DNA of 52,271 bases, from NCBI GenBank assembly GCA_902521075.1, contig CABYQM010000007.1:1-52271 (forward strand). Reading direction: 5' to 3'. Below are positions 47,831 through 52,271 of the stretch, piece after piece. Within the stretch, counting starts at the first letter, position 1. The number at the start of each line of letters is the position of its first letter. The notes below the pieces were generated by a model that worked only from the letters and a program-made list of their open reading frames with translations, searched no databases and was not told the DNA's origin. Origin of the DNA: an uncultured Pelagibacteraceae bacterium (lineage in GTDB: Bacteria > Pseudomonadota > Alphaproteobacteria > Pelagibacterales > Pelagibacteraceae). The translations under genes and the position numbers were made by a program.

Positions 47831-48935
47831 GAGTATAAAAAAAACATCGTTAAATAATCTCCACATCAAGTATGGCGCAAAGCTTGTAGAGTTTGCTGGA
47901 TATCAAATGCCCATCCAATATAAAGATGGAATTATACAAGAGCATAAATACACACGTTCACACTCTGGTATTTTTGATGTTTCTCATATGGGTCAATTAT
48001 TTATATCGGGTGGTGATGATCTTACAAATGATCTTGAGAAGATTTTTCCTGCGGATTTGAAAAAATTGAAAACTAATCAAAGTAAGTATTCATTTTTAAT
48101 GAATAACAAAGGAGGAATTCAGGACGATCTGATAATTACCAAAACATCTGATGGATTTTTAATTATCTTGAATGCTGCATGTAAGTATAATGATTATGAA
48201 GTAATAAAATCTAAACTTGATAATCAATATAAATTAAATCTTGATGAGTCATTGTCATTAATTGCATTACAGGGCCCCGAAGCAAAAAATGTTTTAAATA
48301 AAGTTATACCTGGTTGTAATAGTCTAAAATTTATGAACGGAAACAATTATGTCTATAACAATAAAAAAGTATACATAACTAGATCAGGTTATACTGGTGA
48401 GGATGGATTTGAAATTTCTATAAAACATAATGATGCTGAAACTTTTGTAGAAAGTTTGATAGAAAATGGATCTAAATTGATTGGTTTAGGAGCAAGAGAT
48501 ACATTAAGAATGGAAGCTGGACTGTGCTTGTATGGAAATGATTTAGACAACGATACAAGTCCTATCGAAGCTAATCTAAAATGGGCAATACCTAAGAGCA
48601 GAATTGAGACCGAATTTGTTGGATCAGAAGTTTTAAAAAACCAATTTCAAAGTGGGGTAAAAAAATTGAGAGTTGGTATAAAACCAGACAGCAAAGTAAT
48701 TGCTAGAGGAAATACCAAAATTTACAACGATAAAAATCAAGAAATTGGGAAAGTAACAAGTGGCACATTTGGACCAAGCGTTGAACATCCAATAGCAATG
48801 GGATATGTCGATAATAGTTATTCAACTGTAAATACAAAAATATTTCTTGAAGTTAGAGGAAAAAAAATTCCTGCAAATATTTGTAACTTACCGTTTTATA
48901 AAAAAAATTACGTAAAAGGGGAAATTAATGTCTGA
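47829..48935 (+). CDS. gcvT: Glycine cleavage system T protein (aminomethyltransferase)
   Basis: The 368-residue tetrahydrofolate-dependent enzyme releases ammonia from the aminomethyl-lipoyl intermediate and forms 5,10-methylene-THF. Family segments are [71 protein letters not shown] and [21 protein letters not shown]. It is the first gene of gcvTHP and lies directly under the glycine riboswitch; its ATG is part of the switching helix. Its stop overlaps gcvH by eight bases. Confidence 0.97.
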   Translation: MSIKKTSLNNLHIKYGAKLVEFAGYQMPIQYKDGIIQEHKYTRSHSGIFDVSHMGQLFISGGDDLTNDLEKIFPADLKKLKTNQSKYSFLMNNKGGIQDDLIITKTSDGFLIILNAACKYNDYEVIKSKLDNQYKLNLDESLSLIALQGPEAKNVLNKVIPGCNSLKFMNGNNYVYNNKKVYITRSGYTGEDGFEISIKHNDAETFVESLIENGSKLIGLGARDTLRMEAGLCLYGNDLDNDTSPIEANLKWAIPKSRIETEFVGSEVLKNQFQSGVKKLRVGIKPDSKVIARGNTKIYNDKNQEIGKVTSGTFGPSVEHPIAMGYVDNSYSTVNTKIFLEVRGKKIPANICNLPFYKKNYVKGEINV

Positions 48936-49308
48936 AGTTAAATATTCAAAAGAACATGAGTGGATTAAACTAGATGGAGAAGAAGCTACAATTGGAATAA
49001 CCAAGCATGCAACAGAAATGCTTGGGGATATAGTATTTGCTGAACTCCCAGAGAAAGGTTCAAATGTTGATAAAGATGGAACTGCTGGAGTGGTTGAGTC
49101 AACGAAAGCTGCTAGTGATGTTTACACTCCTGTTAGTGGAGAAGTTATAGATACAAATCAAATGATAGTTGATGATCCATCAAAAATAAATGAAGACCCA
49201 GAGGAGTCTGCATGGTTTTTTAAACTTAAAATAAAAGACAAATCTGAAATGGATAGTCTTATGAGTAAAGAAGAATATGAAAAATTTGCAAAGGAGACAT
49301 CAGCATAA
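48928..49308 (+). CDS. gcvH: Glycine cleavage system H protein (lipoyl carrier)
   Basis: The 126-residue lipoyl protein has its attachment lysine at K60 in [19 protein letters not shown]. The N-terminal [21 protein letters not shown] is the family start. It carries the aminomethyl group between GcvP and GcvT and is reoxidised by lipoamide dehydrogenase (gene not in the window). It overlaps gcvT by eight bases and gcvP by one, in a tight three-gene operon. Confidence 0.97.
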   Translation: MSEVKYSKEHEWIKLDGEEATIGITKHATEMLGDIVFAELPEKGSNVDKDGTAGVVESTKAASDVYTPVSGEVIDTNQMIVDDPSKINEDPEESAWFFKLKIKDKSEMDSLMSKEEYEKFAKETSA

Positions 49309-52178
49309 TGTTACCAAATTCAGAAAAAGATTTTATAAAAAGACATATTGGACCTTCTAAAGAAGACCAATCAAAAATGTTAAAAGAATTAAATTATCAA
49401 TCAATAGATGATTTAATGAATAACACTGTTCCAGAAAAAATAATGTTTAAAGGTGAGCTTAATATCGGAGAGTCTAATTCAGAATATGAGGCGTTAAGAA
49501 AATTAAGAGCAATTTCAAAAAAAAATCATGTTTACTCAAATTTTATTGGAATGGGTTATTATGGAACTTATACGCCATATGTAATTTTAAGAAATATTTT
49601 AGAAAATCCAGGTTGGTATACATCATATACACCTTATCAGCCTGAAGTAGCTCAAGGAAGACTTGAGATGTTGTTAAACTTTCAACAAATGATTGTTGAT
49701 TTTACTGGAATGGATATCGCGAATGCTTCTTTATTGGATGAAGGTACAGCAGCAGCAGAAGCCATGGGTCTTAGTCATAGATTAAATAAAAAAGATAGTA
49801 ATTTAGTTTTTGTATCTGAGGATTGCCATCCTCAAACAATAAATGTAATTCAAACTAGAGCTGAACCAATGGGTTTAAAAGTTTTAGTTGGAAAAGAAGA
49901 CAAAGTTTTAGACCAATTAAAAGAAGATCTAGTTTGTGGAATTTTACAATATCCTGGAACTTTAGGAGATATTAAAGACCCAAGTGAAGCAATTAGCAAA
50001 ATTCATAAAAAAAACGGTAAGGCTGTATTAGCTTGTGATTTATTAGCTTTAGCAAAATTAAAAACACCAAGAGAACTTGGTGCTGATATAGCAGTAGGAA
50101 GCTCTCAACGATTTGGAATACCAATGGGGTATGGAGGTCCACATGCAGCATTTTTTGCAACTAAAGACGAGTATAAGAGATCGATGCCTGGTAGAATTGT
50201 TGGTGTGTCAGTTGATAGACATGGTAACAAGGCATACAGATTATCTTTGCAAACAAGAGAGCAACATATCAGAAGAGATAAGGCGACAAGCAATATTTGT
50301 ACTGCACAAGCTTTATTAGCAATTGTTTCAGCAGCATATGCTATTTATCATGGTCCAGATGGAATTAAAAATATTTCTGAAAGAGTTTCTCAATTAGCAA
50401 AAAGTTTTGCTGATAAAATAAAACAGTCAGGTTATGAAATTTATTCTGATTATTTTTTTGATACCGTTACAATTATTACCAAAGAAAAGACTGATCAAAT
50501 TTATAAAAATGCTCTAAATCAGAAAGTTAATATACGAAAAGTAAATTCTGAAATGCTTGCTGTCTCTTTTGATGAAAGAAAAAACGTTTATAGAGTAAAT
50601 CAATTATTAAAAATTTTTAATGCTGCAGAATCAATAAAAAAAGAGGATCCATCAATTAAATTACCTAATTTACAAAAAAATTTATTAAGAACTTCAAAAT
50701 ATTTAGAGCATCCAATTTTTAACTTATATCATTCAGAAACTGAAATGCTTAGATATCTTAAAAAGCTAGAGGATAAGGATATAGCATTGAATAGAACTAT
50801 GATAGCACTTGGTTCGTGTACAATGAAGTTAAATGCTGCTGCTGAAATGATCCCGATTTCTTGGAAAGAATTTGCAGAACCTCATCCTTTTGTTCCAGTT
50901 GAACAAATGGAAGGTTTTAGAGATTTGTTTACTGATTTAAAAAATTGGTTGAGATCTATAACAGGTTTTTCCGGTGTTTCTCTACAACCTAATGCAGGCG
51001 CCCAAGGAGAATATGCAGGTCTGATGGTTATAAGAAAGTACCACTTAGATAGAGATGAAGCTCATCGTAATATATGTTTAATCCCAAGTTCGGCACATGG
51101 TACAAATCCAGCAAGCGCACAAATGGTTGGAATGAAAGTCGTTGTTGTTAATTGTGATAAAGAGGGAAATGTAGATTTCGATGATTTAAAGAAAAAAGTA
51201 GAGCAACATTCAGAAAATCTTGCAGCTTTAATGGTAACTTACCCATCTACTCATGGAGTATTTGAGGAAAAAATAACTGATATTTGTGAGTTAGTTCATA
51301 AACATGGTGGACAGGTCTATATGGATGGAGCAAATTTAAATGCCCTTGTTGGAGTTGCAAAGCCTGGAAATTTTGGTCCAGATGTTTGTCATATTAATCT
51401 GCATAAAACATTTTGTATTCCTCACGGTGGTGGTGGACCTGGAATGGGACCTATAGCTTGTAAAAAACATTTACAAGTTTATCTGCCTAATCATCCAGTA
51501 ATAAAAGATTGCGGACCAACAAGTGGAATTGGAGCAGTATCAGCAGCTCCTTGGGGCAGCTCAAGTATTCTATCAATCTCTTGGATGTATATTAAAATGA
51601 TGGGATCAGCAGGATTAAAGCTTGCTACTCAAGTTGCAATTTTAAACGCAAATTATATTGCTCACAGACTAAAAGATCACTTTCCGATTTTATACAAAGG
51701 TGCAAATGGCAATGTTGCCCATGAGTGCATTATTGATATTAGAAATATTAAATCTGAAACAGGGGTAACAGAAGAAGATATTGCTAAAAGAATGATAGAT
51801 TTTGGATTTCACGCACCAACTATGTCATGGCCTGTTGCTGGCACTATGATGATAGAGCCAACCGAAAGTGAAGGCTTGTCAGAAATAGACAGATTTTGTG
51901 ACACTTTAATTAAGATTAAACAAGAAATTGAAAAAATTAAATCAGGTGAATTTGATAAAGTTGATAATCCAATTAAAAATGCTCCTCACACTGATACCGA
52001 ATTATCATCAGATGTATGGGAACATAAATATTCAAGACAAGAAGCAGCATATCCTGCAAGCTTTTTAAAACAAAACAAATTTTGGCCTCCAGTTGCTCGG
52101 GTAGACAATGTTTATGGAGATAAAAATATATTCTGTACATGTCCTAGCATGGATGAGTTTAAAGAAGACGCAGCATAG
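49308..52178 (+). CDS. gcvP: Glycine dehydrogenase (decarboxylating), P protein, single-chain
   Basis: The 956-residue PLP enzyme decarboxylates glycine and loads the aminomethyl group onto GcvH. It is the fused form (alpha and beta halves in one chain, about 950 residues), unlike the split GcvPA/GcvPB of some bacteria. The PLP lysine is K700 in HINLHKTFCIPHGGGGPGMGPI. The N-terminal half shows FIGMGYYGTYTPYVILRNILENPGWYTSYTPYQPE and LLDEGTAAAEAM. It completes the gcvTHP operon, and the next start is five bases after its stop. Confidence 0.97.
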   Translation: MLPNSEKDFIKRHIGPSKEDQSKMLKELNYQSIDDLMNNTVPEKIMFKGELNIGESNSEYEALRKLRAISKKNHVYSNFIGMGYYGTYTPYVILRNILENPGWYTSYTPYQPEVAQGRLEMLLNFQQMIVDFTGMDIANASLLDEGTAAAEAMGLSHRLNKKDSNLVFVSEDCHPQTINVIQTRAEPMGLKVLVGKEDKVLDQLKEDLVCGILQYPGTLGDIKDPSEAISKIHKKNGKAVLACDLLALAKLKTPRELGADIAVGSSQRFGIPMGYGGPHAAFFATKDEYKRSMPGRIVGVSVDRHGNKAYRLSLQTREQHIRRDKATSNICTAQALLAIVSAAYAIYHGPDGIKNISERVSQLAKSFADKIKQSGYEIYSDYFFDTVTIITKEKTDQIYKNALNQKVNIRKVNSEMLAVSFDERKNVYRVNQLLKIFNAAESIKKEDPSIKLPNLQKNLLRTSKYLEHPIFNLYHSETEMLRYLKKLEDKDIALNRTMIALGSCTMKLNAAAEMIPISWKEFAEPHPFVPVEQMEGFRDLFTDLKNWLRSITGFSGVSLQPNAGAQGEYAGLMVIRKYHLDRDEAHRNICLIPSSAHGTNPASAQMVGMKVVVVNCDKEGNVDFDDLKKKVEQHSENLAALMVTYPSTHGVFEEKITDICELVHKHGGQVYMDGANLNALVGVAKPGNFGPDVCHINLHKTFCIPHGGGGPGMGPIACKKHLQVYLPNHPVIKDCGPTSGIGAVSAAPWGSSSILSISWMYIKMMGSAGLKLATQVAILNANYIAHRLKDHFPILYKGANGNVAHECIIDIRNIKSETGVTEEDIAKRMIDFGFHAPTMSWPVAGTMMIEPTESEGLSEIDRFCDTLIKIKQEIEKIKSGEFDKVDNPIKNAPHTDTELSSDVWEHKYSRQEAAYPASFLKQNKFWPPVARVDNVYGDKNIFCTCPSMDEFKEDAA

Positions 52179-52183
52179 CCTTA

Positions 52184-52271
52184 ATGCGAATTGCAGTAAT
52201 TGGATCAGGAATCTCTGGTTTATCAGCAGCACAAAAGCTTTCCAAAAAACACCATGTTGATTTATTTGAAA
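52184..52271 (+). CDS. FAD-dependent oxidoreductase, start only (3' end cut)
   Basis: An ATG at 52184, five bases after gcvP, opens a frame running off the window. The 29 visible residues begin MRIAVIGSGISGLSAAQKL, a Rossmann FAD-binding GxGxxG motif, followed by HHVDLFE with the acidic residue that binds the adenine ribose. This is the N-terminus of an amine-oxidase/phytoene-desaturase-like flavoprotein. From memory such proteins often precede DUF1365 and cyclopropane-fatty-acid synthase genes. The exact function cannot be told. Confidence 0.75.
   Translation, partial: MRIAVIGSGISGLSAAQKLSKKHHVDLFE

Noticed and set aside
47672..47869. Open frame on the minus strand over the gcvT leader
   Set aside because: It lies wholly on the glycine riboswitch and the first codons of gcvT; its codons are explained by the conserved RNA.

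Overview
The window is a compact, low-GC, gene-dense bacterial chromosome segment. Everything points to a marine alphaproteobacterium of the SAR11 clade (Pelagibacterales): strong A/T bias, intergenic gaps of mostly 0-60 bases, many ATGA or TAATG overlaps between genes, a blue-type proteorhodopsin followed by a 2Fe-2S ferredoxin and a ferredoxin reductase, a glycine riboswitch on gcvTHP, a TRAP transporter, and alphaproteobacterial forms of several housekeeping enzymes. The assignment rests on recalled family and gene-order knowledge, not on a database search. I see no rRNA, tRNA, insertion sequence, prophage, integrase or CRISPR array. No stretch over 300 bases lacks a gene.

Layout. 1-5511 (+) is the tail of the division/envelope cluster: ftsQ (5' end cut by the window), ftsA, lpxC, bamD, ligA. 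ftsZ and recN are absent from their usual places. 5500-13309 holds pepP and uvrD (-), an AsmA-like protein (+), fumC (-), a MazG-like pyrophosphohydrolase (+) and ygfZ (-). 13350-16889 holds a dihydroorotase (+), then an SMR transporter and propionyl-CoA synthetase (-). 17104-19970 (+) is the light/redox block: proteorhodopsin with a strong terminator, then ferredoxin, ferredoxin-NADP reductase and a glutathione transferase. dksA (-) follows. 20457-23790 (+) is a glycosylation block: a GT39-type membrane transferase, a 34-residue membrane peptide, a polyprenyl-phosphate-type GT2 and a secreted polysaccharide-lyase-like protein. umuDC (-) follows, with a clear alphaproteobacterial LexA box.

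25631-28574 (+) is a run of cupin, GFA-fold protein, glycerate 3-kinase and TolC-like outer-membrane protein. recA has its own terminator and is followed by alaS. icd (-) converges on alaS. 33848-40337 (+) carries psd, pssA, a GT8-like protein, rlmE, an IMP dehydrogenase without CBS domains, a small TPR protein, guaA and gloA. terC (-) follows. 41064-43871 is a TRAP transporter (dctPQM) with a hairpin between P and QM. 43868-47637 carries a TPR protein and pxpA (-), then pxpB, pxpC and an EamA permease (+), which form a 5-oxoproline hydrolysis and transport neighbourhood. 47675-52178 is a tandem glycine riboswitch controlling gcvT-gcvH-gcvP, and the window ends inside a FAD-dependent oxidoreductase gene.

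How the genes fit together. The window combines light-driven proton pumping, one-carbon and glycine oxidation under glycine control, scavenging of organic acids and oxoproline, and a reduced SOS circuit (umuDC, possibly recA). I found no convincing wholly new system. The most informative signals are regulatory: the LexA box/promoter/start arrangement at umuD, the start-codon-sequestering helix at gcvT, the dctP/dctQ hairpin and the palindrome in the proteorhodopsin leader. There are also streamlining oddities: CBS-less GuaB, missing ftsZ and recN, a Gln-substituted dihydroorotase and a two-Cys DksA.
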